Below, one piece after another: positions 1-7,636 of a stretch of 64,000 nucleotides of DNA. How positions within the stretch are numbered: the stretch's first letter is position 1; every line of letters starts with the position of its first letter. The notes under the pieces are model-generated. The model was given only the letters and a program-made list of their open reading frames with translations. It did not search any database and was not told where the DNA came from. The translations under genes and the position numbers were made by a program. Location of the stretch: NCBI GenBank assembly GCA_019359615.1, contig JAHHHA010000018.1, positions 60,564 through 124,563 on the forward strand, read 5' to 3'. This DNA is from Cyanosarcina radialis HA8281-LM2. GTDB taxonomy: Bacteria; Cyanobacteriota; Cyanobacteriia; Cyanobacteriales; CCAP-1448.

Positions 1-220
1 TGCTTCTGTCAATCACCTGGAATTTTGGAAAATATACCTAAGTAGTTTTGCCAAACATCTAGGGGAGAGGGAGAGGGGGAGATGGGGGGAATAATTTATG
101 CCCCATGCCCTATGCCCGATGTAAGAAATTCGGAAGCCTGGAACCTGCAAACTGTAGTTGTTCGAGTTTTTCCAAGCTTCCGACTCCAATGGCATGATGA
201 CAATCGATCGATCTAAAACC
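1..220. other. Gene-free left edge with purine tract and short STRR
   Basis: I see no convincing gene here. Positions 60-90 are a G/A-rich tract of the gggaga type, and 98-121 hold about three heptamers of the GGGCAT(A/G) family read on the other strand. The rest is unremarkable. The 3' end of the small exported-protein gene lies just to the right. Confidence 0.5.
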
Positions 221-565
221 TTAACGGCGATAGTAGCGGCGAGCGCGTTCCCGACGGGCGCGTTCTCTTTGTTGTTCGATGTTGGTTTGGTTAATATTCT
301 GATAAGTTGAGTTGCCATCGCCGAGGATATCTACACCCTGATTCCCAGTTTGCACCCTGGCAGCACTACCCGAACGTCTTTGACGACCTTGGCGTTGGTT
401 GACGTTGACTTGGGTGCAACCTTGCTCGGCATAGTTATCATTACCTGTGATCACGATATCCTGCGAACATTGCTGTACCGTGGCTTCATCGGCTTTAGAG
501 GGTAAGGAAAAACCGCCAACGGTGGCTACTGTTAATAAAGCGATCGTCCAAACTTTACTCTTCAT
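221..565 (-). CDS. Small exported Arg-rich protein of unknown function
   Basis: This 114-residue protein starts with a clear Sec signal peptide (Lys at 2 and 4, hydrophobic stretch at about 6-20, then SLPSKA before Asp-Glu). The mature part holds two Cys (about 33 and 50) that could form a disulfide, and polar Asn/Gln-rich sequence with the pattern GNDNYAEQG and later GDGNSTYQN, which look like two imperfect repeats. It ends in a very basic Arg-rich tail with a terminal YYRR. The ATG at 565 has an AAGGAG ribosome site at good spacing, so the start is well supported. I do not recognise the family; the GDGN-type repeats vaguely recall curli-like repeats, which is only a weak resemblance. Confidence 0.7.
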   Translation of the reverse strand: MKSKVWTIALLTVATVGGFSLPSKADEATVQQCSQDIVITGNDNYAEQGCTQVNVNQRQGRQRRSGSAARVQTGNQGVDILGDGNSTYQNINQTNIEQQRERARRERARRYYRR

Positions 566-703
566 GAGAAATTGCTCCTTTATGGTTTCCGTGGAAAAAG
601 TTTAATGGTCGCAGGAAAAAACGATCGCTAATCTAGGTACATCACTTATCATTTCTCCTAGTGGCGAGTCCCCTCCTGTTGGTTGCATACCGATTATGGT
701 CTT

Positions 704-773
704 ACACTAAATAGTTTTAACTAAATATCTTTAGTGTTGTCAAGTCCTATTGGTTAATTTTTTTTAACCAATA
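704..773 (+). promoter_or_regulatory. Two inverted repeats upstream of the XRE gene (candidate operators)
   Basis: Two palindromes lie in the AT-rich stretch before the regulator gene. One is ACACTAAA (704-711) facing TTTAGTGT (730-737). The other is a perfect 10-bp arm TATTGGTTAA (748-757) facing TTAACCAATA (764-773) across six T residues. They are placed 47-116 bp before the chosen ATG at 820. Binding by the adjacent XRE protein is an inference from position; the second palindrome could also be a hairpin in the leader. Confidence 0.45.
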
Positions 774-819
774 CCTTTTGGTAAACTTAAAACAGGAGTC
801 AAATCGAGGAGTTAGAGAC

Positions 820-1143
820 ATGGAAAAGAAAGCCAAACCGAGGATTGCAAGTCTGCGAGACAAGTCTGGACTAACCCAGTTGGAACTATCCCGGCTGGTG
901 GGAGTGACGGAGACTACCATTCAGAATTGGGAAAGCGGTAGAACTGGAACCGATCAAATCGAGCGGATAATTAAGTTCTGCAAAGCTTTGGGCTGCCAAG
1001 TGGAAGAACTAATCGAATACGTCGAAGCCCCTTCTTCTTTGAGCGACGTTCACAAGCTATTGGGAACCGATAAGCCGTCAGCAACGACTAATAATAAAGA
1101 GAGAGTAACTGAAACTCGAAGCGATAATGGGTTAAAAGCCTAA
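820..1143 (+). CDS. XRE-family helix-turn-helix regulator
   Basis: This 107-residue protein has an XRE/Cro-type HTH at about residues 7-62, with the typical LRDKSGLTQLELSRLVGV helices, the WESGR recognition turn, and a following helix that includes CKALGC. The C-terminal 35 residues are polar and probably disordered. An upstream in-frame TTG exists at 778, but GAGGAG at 805-810 is well placed for the ATG at 820. The PIN/TPR gene follows after 74 bp on the same strand, so the two probably form an operon in which this protein is the regulator or antitoxin-like partner. Two palindromes upstream suggest autoregulation. Confidence 0.8.
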   Translation: MEKKAKPRIASLRDKSGLTQLELSRLVGVTETTIQNWESGRTGTDQIERIIKFCKALGCQVEELIEYVEAPSSLSDVHKLLGTDKPSATTNNKERVTETRSDNGLKA

Positions 1144-1217
1144 AGTTGCCTCTTAAACGATTTACTCGCTCGGCAAGGCTAGAGCGAAAACTGCCGCTGC
1201 GAACTGGAGGGTTAAGG

Positions 1218-2432
1218 GTGATACGGGTTCTAGTCGATACAGACCTGATATTAGAGGCGTTATTAAACCGTAGCGGGTTTGTCGGAGAAATCCAGCCGTT
1301 ATTGGATCGGGTTGACCCTCTAATTGAACGGATACAGATGTACGTTACCGATGTCGGTTTGCAAAGGATCAAAACTTTTACCAGTCGATTGCAAAATATC
1401 GAGATTGCCGAGAAAGTAGTTGACTGGTTAAAAGAGAGAATGTATACCTGCTCGATCGATGGAGGTATGCTCAAAAAAGCCTGCTCGTCGGCTTTAATCG
1501 ACTTTGAATCGGCGGTGGAGTTGGTCGGGGCGAGGAATTTAGACCTAGATGCGATCGTGACTCACAAGCCCGATGATTTTGCTGAAGCCAAAGCCTTCGT
1601 GCCAGTGTGGTCGGTAGCTAAATTATGGGAGCGGCTCAATCTAGAAGGCATAATCTCTGCTAACAACTACGGTTTGTTGGTCAAAGATTTGCTCGCCCTG
1701 CAATGTCACAAGCATCCCGATAGCGAAGTCGAGGAATTAGAAAGCGATCGCGCTCTGCAATACTTGGGGGAAGTAGTCACTAACGAGTTGAACAACATCT
1801 TCCAGCCTCAGCAGGATGCCCAAGATAATTCATCGCTCGAAAGGCTAATCCAACTGGGGGTTTCTCAGTTTTGGGCGGGTGACTTAAAGGGGGCGCTACA
1901 TTGCTTTGAAGCGTCGGCTAAATTAGATACGATGAACCCCAGTTATTTGCTGGGAATCGCCAGAACTTATAAAGAGATCGATCGCTACATTCAAGCGTTT
2001 GTCTTTGCTGTTGCCGCTTTGTCTCATGCGGAAGACGCTCAACCTTGCAGCCGCGCTCACAGCTTAATTGCCGGGATCTATCACGAATTATTTGTCTACA
2101 CCCATCGCCTCGATTATGGAGAAGAGGCGATTAATTTCTATACCAAAGCCCAGCGAGAATTGCCTCAAGATTGTTTGCCAGTTTGGAACTGCATATCTAC
2201 CTCGGTTTGGATTTTTCGGCAAGCAGAAAATCTGACTTTAGAGGAGCGAGAATATTACTTAACACGAGCCAGAGATAATCTGTCTGTGTTGAAAAAGGTT
2301 GCGGAATTACCAGAATCTAACTGGAGTAGATATAAAGACCGAATAATCGCCGATGCCGAACAGGTTTTCGCCGATTTAGGAGACTGGTGGCAGCAAGCGA
2401 TCGAGGAGATGAAAATAGGGCATGGGGCATAG
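1218..2432 (+). CDS. PIN-domain protein with C-terminal TPR-like region
   Basis: The N-terminal 140 residues match a PIN nuclease fold: VDTDLILEALLNR at the start carries the first acidic residues, acidic residues sit in the middle (ALIDFESAVEL), and LDAIVTHKPDDF carries the last conserved Asp. The C-terminal half, from about residue 210, has repeated helical pairs of TPR character (FWAGDLKGALHCFEASAKLD is one unit). I chose the GTG at 1218 because GGAGG lies 7 bp upstream and the protein then begins directly with the PIN strand; a TTG at 1146 would add 24 residues. The upstream XRE gene suggests a toxin-antitoxin-like or stress module, but the large TPR part is unlike simple VapC toxins. The last codons and the stop lie inside a GGGCATA heptamer array, so the C-terminus (KIGHGA) is repeat-derived. 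Confidence 0.7.
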   Translation: MIRVLVDTDLILEALLNRSGFVGEIQPLLDRVDPLIERIQMYVTDVGLQRIKTFTSRLQNIEIAEKVVDWLKERMYTCSIDGGMLKKACSSALIDFESAVELVGARNLDLDAIVTHKPDDFAEAKAFVPVWSVAKLWERLNLEGIISANNYGLLVKDLLALQCHKHPDSEVEELESDRALQYLGEVVTNELNNIFQPQQDAQDNSSLERLIQLGVSQFWAGDLKGALHCFEASAKLDTMNPSYLLGIARTYKEIDRYIQAFVFAVAALSHAEDAQPCSRAHSLIAGIYHELFVYTHRLDYGEEAINFYTKAQRELPQDCLPVWNCISTSVWIFRQAENLTLEEREYYLTRARDNLSVLKKVAELPESNWSRYKDRIIADAEQVFADLGDWWQQAIEEMKIGHGA

Positions 2433-2517
2433 GGCATGGGGCATGGGGCATAGGGCATGGGGCATGGGGCATAGGGCATGGGGCATGGGGCATAGGGCAT
2501 AGGGCATAGGTCATAGG
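2416..2517. repeat. STRR heptamer array GGGGCAT/AGGGCAT
   Basis: About fourteen tandem 7-bp units alternate between GGGGCAT and AGGGCAT and decay at the right end into GGTCATA. This is the largest array of this family in the window; shorter relatives lie at 98-121, 12226-12260 and 54271-54310. Such short tandemly repeated repetitive (STRR) sequences are known from cyanobacteria. Here the array overlaps the end of the PIN/TPR coding region and supplies its stop codon. Confidence 0.9.
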
Positions 2518-2543
2518 TAATAAATAGAGACATTAAAGATAAG

Positions 2544-2813
2544 ATGATGAACAATAAATCAAAAAAATACGCTAAAAAAATTCTTTTTCTGGCTATTCCT
2601 GCGGTTTTATGTGGAGTTGGCCTGCAAATATGGCCCTCGGCAGACCTGAAGGTGGCCAATGCTGAAGATGTCGAGGTTGCCAATATCGATCACGATATTG
2701 ACGATATTGTTGGCTCTTCTAAACCCCGAAGATATACAGACGATCGGCCATCGCCCAAACCGTCACCCAGACCCTCACCGCAACCATCTCCCAGACCCAA
2801 ACCGAGAAAATAG
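2544..2813 (+). CDS. Small exported protein with Pro-rich tail
   Basis: This 89-residue product has a basic N-terminus (NNKSKKYAKK), a hydrophobic stretch at about 12-30 and a likely cleavage site near ANAED. It then has an acidic middle (about 40-57) and a tail of repeated P-S-P-K/R units ending in KPRK. It is probably secreted or periplasmic with a wall-associated basic tail. There is no clear ribosome site before the ATGATG at 2544. I do not recognise the family. It begins right after the heptamer array, and a MITE-like element follows it. Confidence 0.5.
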   Translation: MMNNKSKKYAKKILFLAIPAVLCGVGLQIWPSADLKVANAEDVEVANIDHDIDDIVGSSKPRRYTDDRPSPKPSPRPSPQPSPRPKPRK

Positions 2814-2848
2814 TGCTGGTTTCGTTTCGATCGCGGTGAATAAAATGC

Positions 2849-3152
2849 TTGTAGGGTAGGCATCCTGCCATTGGTGTCAACTTAAGGCTAGGGCCATTGC
2901 TGGGCCTTGCTCTTCAGCGCCAACCGCCAGGGGTTCAAAACCCCTGACTAATAGTACAAGTCCATTAAAATGGACTAACTTGACCTCAGTTTAGTCCTCT
3001 TTAGAGGACTTTAGCTATGAGGCAGGGGTTTTCAACCCCTGACGGATCAAGGCTTTGACCGTTAACTTGACACCAATGGCATCCTGCCTCCCCTATGTAT
3101 CTTATTGCATCCTGCCTAAGTGCGGGGACAGCCCAGAGGGCTATCCCACAAG
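2849..3152. repeat. Outer palindromic element, interrupted by an inserted MITE
   Basis: The left part (CTTGTAGGGTAGGCATCCTG, 2849 on) and right part (GGGACAGCCC to ATCCCACAAG, ending 3152) match the two ends of an intact element between leuC and leuD at 25362-25418. Between them lies a 208-bp palindromic element (2870-3077). The same GGGATAGCCC core recurs at 19800-19832 and 22798-22824. A run of CTGAACTT/CTGAACTC octamers follows at 3170-3197. No gene is visible in 2814-3205. Confidence 0.7.
2870..3077. mobile_element. MITE-like element with terminal inverted repeats and 11-bp direct repeats
   Basis: The ends are ATTGGTGTCAACTTAA (from 2870) and the near-perfect inverse TTAACTTGACACCAAT (ending 3077). 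The element is flanked by identical 11-bp direct repeats GGCATCCTGCC (2859-2869 and 3078-3088), as expected for a target-site duplication. Inside are four successive palindromes: an AGGGGTT/AACCCCT hairpin, AGTCCATT/AATGGACT, AGTCCTCT/AGAGGACT, and a second AGGGGTT/AACCCCT hairpin. It has no coding capacity. An inverted relative lies at about 19694-20017. Confidence 0.75.
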
Positions 3153-3205
3153 AGGTGGATTTCTACATTCTGAACTTCTGAACTCCTGAACTCCTGCCTC
3201 CTTTT

Positions 3206-4690
3206 TCAAGAAGGAGAGCCAGGGATAGAAATATCTACTGGCACTACCTTTTTACCCAAAGAGGTCAAAGGTGGTTCGATCGCATCTCCATTACCAACTA
3301 CCAAAGTGACCATTTTATCTGGCTGCAAATACTTTTGGGCGACGCGCTGCACGTCTTTAATAGTAGTGGCTTCAACCCCCCGTTGATAGCGGAAGATAAA
3401 ATCATCGGGGTAGTCGTAATACTCGTATCGCATCAATCGCGCGATGGTTTGGCTGGGATCTTGAAAGTTGAAAACAAAGGAATTCAGAACCGAGTCTTTA
3501 GCATAGGCTAGTTCGGCTGGAGCGATCGCATTATTGCGCAAGCGATCGATCTCTGCAAACAGCGATTTAATCAAAGGGACGGTGGCTTCAGAACGAGTCT
3601 GTGCGTCGGCTACAAACACGCCGGGAAAATCGTATTGGGCGCTCCAGGAACCGCGCACGTCGTATGCCAATCCTTGGCGCGATCGCACTTCGTTAAATAA
3701 CCGGCCGCCAAACCCGTTTAGCACCCCGCTGAGGACATCTAAGGCCGGAAAGTCAGGACTGTTTAACTGACCGCCCAAATGTCCCATGGTGATGTAGCTT
3801 TGAGTTAATTGGGGCTGACTGACGAAAAAGACATCTCCTGACTGCTTCTGAGATGCTTCAGGCAAAGGTGGGATTTTCCCTTGGGGATTGGGTTTCCAGT
3901 TGCCGAATTTTTGCTCGATTAGTTTGCGCGTGGCAGGAACGTCGATATCCCCCGCAATCCCTAGAATTACATTGTTGGGCGAGAAATACTGCTGGTAGAA
4001 CTTTTGCATCTCCTGGCGAGAAATGCGATCGACCGTAGCATATGTAGGCGTGCGGGCATAAGGGCTATCTTTACCGTAGATTAATTCTTGAAACTCGCGG
4101 TTAGCAATCGCCTCTGGTTCGTCGTTCTGCCGTGCGATCGCGCCGCGCAATTGCGTCTTGACTAATTCAGTTTTGTCGGGGGCAAAAATTGGCTCTCGCA
4201 AAACTTCCTCAAATAACCCCAAAACCGTGGAGAAGTCTTCGGTTAAGGAACTAAAAACGGCCGTGCCAGCAGTGGCAGCAATGCCCGTTTCAATCTCGGC
4301 GGCGCGTTGTTCTAGCAACTGGTTGAGTTCTTCGCCGGAGTGTTTTTTAGTCCCCCCAGTTCGCATCGCCGCGCCTAACACCGCTGCTAAGCCTACTTTA
4401 TCAGAGGGTTCAAAGCGATCGCCCGTGCGAATAATAGCTGCACCGCTCACTAAAGGCAATTCCCGATTTGCCAGCAAATACACCACCATGCCGTTATCTA
4501 ACTCAAACCGGGTGTATTCCGGTAGTTTGATTTCTGGAAGTGGGGGAAAGGTTAATTCAGTGTAGTGTCTGGCTTTAGCTGGTGTAGCTGCAAGTTGGAT
4601 TTGTAATAGCGCCAATACCAATACTGCTGCGATCGCCATCACTCCTACTCGAACGATCCGCCTTAGTTTATTGCTCCTCAACCACTGCAT
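3206..4690 (-). CDS. M16 (pitrilysin/processing-peptidase) family protein lacking the zinc motif
   Basis: This exported or membrane-anchored protein of about 494 residues has a basic start, a hydrophobic segment at about 15-33, and then an M16 core. The first M16 domain begins near LDNGMVVYLLANRELPLVS, and a second domain covers the C-terminal half (YGKDSPYAR, FGGRLFNEVRSRQGLAYDV). The place where active members carry HxxEH reads GLAAVLGAAMRTGGT, so the zinc ligands are missing. In bacteria such inactive M16 proteins usually pair with an active one, but none is adjacent here. I prefer the ATG at 4690; a TTG at 4717 would add 9 residues. Neither has a strong ribosome site. Confidence 0.85.
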   Translation of the reverse strand: MQWLRSNKLRRIVRVGVMAIAAVLVLALLQIQLAATPAKARHYTELTFPPLPEIKLPEYTRFELDNGMVVYLLANRELPLVSGAAIIRTGDRFEPSDKVGLAAVLGAAMRTGGTKKHSGEELNQLLEQRAAEIETGIAATAGTAVFSSLTEDFSTVLGLFEEVLREPIFAPDKTELVKTQLRGAIARQNDEPEAIANREFQELIYGKDSPYARTPTYATVDRISRQEMQKFYQQYFSPNNVILGIAGDIDVPATRKLIEQKFGNWKPNPQGKIPPLPEASQKQSGDVFFVSQPQLTQSYITMGHLGGQLNSPDFPALDVLSGVLNGFGGRLFNEVRSRQGLAYDVRGSWSAQYDFPGVFVADAQTRSEATVPLIKSLFAEIDRLRNNAIAPAELAYAKDSVLNSFVFNFQDPSQTIARLMRYEYYDYPDDFIFRYQRGVEATTIKDVQRVAQKYLQPDKMVTLVVGNGDAIEPPLTSLGKKVVPVDISIPGSPS

Positions 4691-4762
4691 ATGTTGAAAA
4701 ATATGGTTCAAGACCAAGTTATACCAAATTTATCCCCTGTATTTCCAAAATTCAAGACAGAT

Positions 4763-5476
4763 CTAATCTATGATTACGGTTTTTGGCTTTTCGTTTGGCA
4801 AAAATATCTTTATACAAGGCTGATTGTCTCCAGCTTCGGTGACAATCCAGGGATGGCTAACAAAAGTTTGCTGGTCGCGCGTTTCGTTAGGTTCTAGATC
4901 GAAATAGTGCTGGCGTTTACCTTGAAAATCTATCCAATAAACCTTAACTCGAAATTTTTTTCGATTGATTAACTGAATATTAGTAGATATTTCGCTAGAG
5001 GGCGATCGCAACTTGCCTTCGTCCTCACAACTCAAAGTTTCTAATTTATTAGATGAGATAGAATTTGGCAGAGGCTGCCAATCGCGCCGATCGGCTGGCA
5101 AGTTATCATTTGGTGGCATGGCTTCAACTCCGGCCGGAATTAGTTCGCAAATATACTTCTGATTTCGACAGAAGCTCAGCACTTCATTAATATCTATTGC
5201 TTCTACTGAAGGAGTTAAAAAGTTCTGTCCTGTTAGCTTTGCAGCAAAACTGTTTGCATTAGCTTGAGAATCGAACATGAGTATTCTATTAACTCCATCA
5301 ATTTTAATTGCATGAATACCTTCATTGTTGGATTTGGGATTATATAACAAGACATATACCGTATTCGATTTGTTGTTTGGCTGACTGAGAACTTGACTGC
5401 AACCAGCGAGTGTTAAAGCTGCGAAGCTAGTACCAATTGCTAATTTTTTCAAGCGATCGCGATCGGGAATTGTCAT
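4763..5476 (-). CDS. Predicted lipoprotein of unknown function
   Basis: The 237-residue product has an N-terminal signal with lipobox LTLAGC (Cys about 25), so it is probably lipidated and membrane-anchored. The mature region opens with a low-complexity Asn/Ser linker, followed by a domain with VYVLLYNPKSNNEGIHAIKI, which looks like an alpha/beta segment, and two Cys-containing stretches (LSFCRNQKYICEL). The C-terminal half (about 150-230) contains INRKKFRVKVYWIDFQGKRQ and looks like a beta-sandwich; it resembles the pVHL beta-domain pattern (RKKFRVKVYWIDFQGK, then RDQQTFVSHPWIVTE), which I offer only as an inference. It follows the DUF29 gene by 12 bp, so the two are likely cotranscribed. 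Confidence 0.7.
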   Translation of the reverse strand: MTIPDRDRLKKLAIGTSFAALTLAGCSQVLSQPNNKSNTVYVLLYNPKSNNEGIHAIKIDGVNRILMFDSQANANSFAAKLTGQNFLTPSVEAIDINEVLSFCRNQKYICELIPAGVEAMPPNDNLPADRRDWQPLPNSISSNKLETLSCEDEGKLRSPSSEISTNIQLINRKKFRVKVYWIDFQGKRQHYFDLEPNETRDQQTFVSHPWIVTEAGDNQPCIKIFLPNEKPKTVIID

Positions 5477-5488
5477 ATTCTTTTACTC

Positions 5489-5923
5489 TTATAGTTCCAC
5501 AGGCTCATCAAAAATATCAGCTTCAGAGAAGGGACAGGTTTGAGAGAGGTGCTTCAGTTGGATCGCAGTTTCCCGCTCGACTAGCGCCAAACCATATCTG
5601 TAAGCCTTAGCGATCGCCTCTGACAGGTAAAGTTGCAGGCTGGGGTTATCATCGAGAAGGTCTTGAATCTGCTGGCGTTGTTCCCGAACGGTTGCCGTCC
5701 AACTTCTCGATCGTGCTTCCGGTTGATAGCGCCACTTCAGGAGATATCCCAGCAGCACCCCCAAACGATGGCGAAGTTCCTGCCGCTGTTGCTTGCCCAA
5801 GGAATCCAATTCCTCAATTAAATTTTCAATATCCACTTGTTCCCATTGCCGCGCTTGTAACAACTGGATCTGGCGCTGCGTCCAAGCGTAAAAGTCGCGA
5901 TCGTAGAGAGTAGTCGTTTGCAT
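5489..5923 (-). CDS. DUF29 family protein
   Basis: The 144-residue helical protein matches DUF29 by its layout: YDRDFYAWTQRQIQLLQ at the start, VDIENLIEELDSLGK in the middle, and LKWRYQPEARSRSW followed by TVREQRQQIQDLLDDNPSL. This family is common and multicopy in cyanobacteria and has no settled function. A second member lies at 59932-60366. The ATG at 5923 is the first in the frame. The lipoprotein gene follows at 12 bp. Confidence 0.85.
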   Translation of the reverse strand: MQTTTLYDRDFYAWTQRQIQLLQARQWEQVDIENLIEELDSLGKQQRQELRHRLGVLLGYLLKWRYQPEARSRSWTATVREQRQQIQDLLDDNPSLQLYLSEAIAKAYRYGLALVERETAIQLKHLSQTCPFSEADIFDEPVEL

Positions 5924-6043
5924 TGCTAAGCATCCTTCGTTTTCTCTATACTGCCTTTCATGACACCAGTTTTAACACCTTACGGCAATCGATCGCTAGT
6001 GTCTCTGAATGACGAATAAAATTTAGAAGAAGAGGAGTAGATT

Positions 6044-6766
6044 ATGCAAGATTATCCCGCCGCCCACAGCATGGATACAGACTGGTTTGCTGTTGATGTT
6101 GAAGGCAACCTGGGATTTTTTAGTTCTAGTGAAGGGGGAGCAGTTCCTCATAACGCTCATGGTATGTATCTTGAAGAGTTCATTTCTGAGCTACCAACTG
6201 ACGAGCGAGGAATTTTACATTTAGCAATTGATGGCAAAGTTGTAGCAGATGAGGCAGATTTGGATGGTTTATGGGAAAGCATTCACTTTGGCCGCACTAT
6301 ACATGATGTCTTACTCGTTTTAGCATCAGAAGATGTCATTGAGGAGCTAATGCCTTATGTTAAGTGGCGTTTTTCTGGAGTAGAAGTAGTTGTTTTTGTG
6401 CAAGAATGTGCTGACAATAAAGTTCAAAGACTGATTGAGTCAGGAAAAATTCTGCGAGGAAAACCATGGTTCGAGCCATTTAGTAATGCTGGCGTACTCG
6501 GTCTATTTCCCTACTATTGTAATTGTCAATTTGCTATACCTTACGAACAACTCGATCGACCGATCGCTCCATTGAAATTTGATTCCCTATCTTCCGAATT
6601 CCAGCAAAAGATCGCTCCAGTTCGGTTTGATTCCCTGCGCTTTAGCGAAGCCAAAGAGATTCAGCCGATCGAACATATACGCTGCAACACTTGGGGCGGA
6701 ACCCAGTGGTGGCTAGACACCCAAGGACAGGAACATGAAACCCATCCTGACTATAATAGTTATTGA
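6044..6766 (+). CDS. Unknown protein preceding a radical SAM gene
   Basis: The 240-residue soluble protein has a strong GAAGAGGAG ribosome site before its ATG. Its N-terminus, HSMDTDWFAVDVEGNLGFF followed by SSSEGGAVP, is typical of a cyanobacterial and actinobacterial group of unknown proteins that assess or bind something at an N-terminal strand-rich domain. Asp/Glu-rich helices follow, and the C-terminus has a Trp-rich segment (CNTWGGTQWWLDTQG). Three Cys occur at about 153-155 and 224. The radical SAM gene begins 75 bp downstream on the same strand. Whether this protein is a substrate, partner or regulator of that enzyme cannot be told. Confidence 0.75.
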   Translation: MQDYPAAHSMDTDWFAVDVEGNLGFFSSSEGGAVPHNAHGMYLEEFISELPTDERGILHLAIDGKVVADEADLDGLWESIHFGRTIHDVLLVLASEDVIEELMPYVKWRFSGVEVVVFVQECADNKVQRLIESGKILRGKPWFEPFSNAGVLGLFPYYCNCQFAIPYEQLDRPIAPLKFDSLSSEFQQKIAPVRFDSLRFSEAKEIQPIEHIRCNTWGGTQWWLDTQGQEHETHPDYNSY

Positions 6767-6845
6767 TAATCGACAATTTGGGGAAATTATTATTCCCTGT
6801 GCCGTACTTGATGAATTGAAAGTCGATTCAATTGTTATTCAATGA
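6735..6845 (+). CDS. Possible 36-codon ORF coupled to the radical SAM gene
   Basis: An ATG at 6735 follows AAGGACAGG (6723-6731) and opens a frame of 36 codons (MKPILTIIVIDNRQFGEIII, then PCAVLDELKVDSIVIQ) whose TGA overlaps the ATG of the radical SAM gene as ATGA. It overlaps the last 32 bases of the upstream gene in another frame. Ribosome-site placement and stop/start coupling are what a translated leader or precursor peptide would show, but an open frame this short can arise by chance. It has one Cys and no typical RiPP leader/core pattern. Confidence 0.35.
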   Translation: MKPILTIIVIDNRQFGEIIIPCAVLDELKVDSIVIQ

Positions 6846-7612
6846 CTACTGAAAGAGTCTCGATCGAACTGACAAATCGATGTAGCAAGAACTGCCATTT
6901 CTGTTACAATCACAGTCGATCGACTGGCGATACTGCTTGGACACCAGAGGAAATCATCACCTTCGTCATCGATTGCGCCAAGTCAGGCACTAAAGCCGTC
7001 TCCTTTGGCGGTGGCGAACCTTTAGAGTATTCAGGTTGGTTTGAAGTCCTGCAAAGCTTGCGCGGTGTTTTGTTTCGTTCTCTAACTACTAATGGTTTGT
7101 GGCTCGATCGATATTTGGATGAGTTAGTCCTCGCAAGTCCAGATAAAGTTCATATTTCTATTCACTTTCCCGAACAGACGAAAGAAGTAGAACGAGTTAT
7201 CGCCCAGGTAAAGCAATTAGAAGGGTTAGGAATTCGCAGCGGGGTAAATTTGCTAGTAGCTCGATCGCAACTAACCACCGCTAGCGCAGCATCCCAAAAG
7301 CTGGCTGAAGTTGGAATCGGAAGCGATCGCATCGTCTACTTACCCATGCGGATAACCGATACCCCAACGCCTCAAGAAGTTGCCCAAGTTGCCGGAATCG
7401 TTCCCTTCCAGTCTATGAGTTGCTTGATGTCCTGCCATTCCAGTCCTCGCTTTTGCTCGATTTCCTGGGACAAACAGGTGGGCTGGTGTTCTTATACCAC
7501 GGCGCGTCGCCCTTTAAAATCGCTGACAGCACAAGGATTAGAAGAAGCATTAACCGATCTGCCGTTATTTTTTTGTGGCGATCGAATTGAGACTTACAGT
7601 AATAGTTTGTAA
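6842..7612 (+). CDS. Short radical SAM protein
   Basis: The 256-residue protein has the radical SAM cluster motif C14-x3-C18-x2-C21 (NRCSKNCHFCYN) and the SAM-binding GGGEPL at about 58-63. A cysteine-rich C-terminal region (SCLMSCHSSPRFCSISW, then GWCSYT and FFCGDR) could bind an auxiliary iron-sulfur cluster like SPASM or twitch domains. It therefore probably catalyses a radical modification, possibly of a peptide or protein. It lies downstream of an unknown 240-residue protein, with a possible 36-residue ORF overlapping its start as ATGA. I cannot assign a substrate. Confidence 0.85.
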   Translation: MTTERVSIELTNRCSKNCHFCYNHSRSTGDTAWTPEEIITFVIDCAKSGTKAVSFGGGEPLEYSGWFEVLQSLRGVLFRSLTTNGLWLDRYLDELVLASPDKVHISIHFPEQTKEVERVIAQVKQLEGLGIRSGVNLLVARSQLTTASAASQKLAEVGIGSDRIVYLPMRITDTPTPQEVAQVAGIVPFQSMSCLMSCHSSPRFCSISWDKQVGWCSYTTARRPLKSLTAQGLEEALTDLPLFFCGDRIETYSNSL

Positions 7613-7636
7613 ACTTTAAATTTAGGGGTTATTTCT

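Noticed and set aside
778..819. Upstream TTG start for the XRE protein
   Set aside because: The GAGGAG ribosome site fits the ATG at 820, and the extra residues do not belong to the HTH fold.
2416..2517. GGGCAT array as a CRISPR array
   Set aside because: Units are 7 bp with no spacers, and no cas gene is present.
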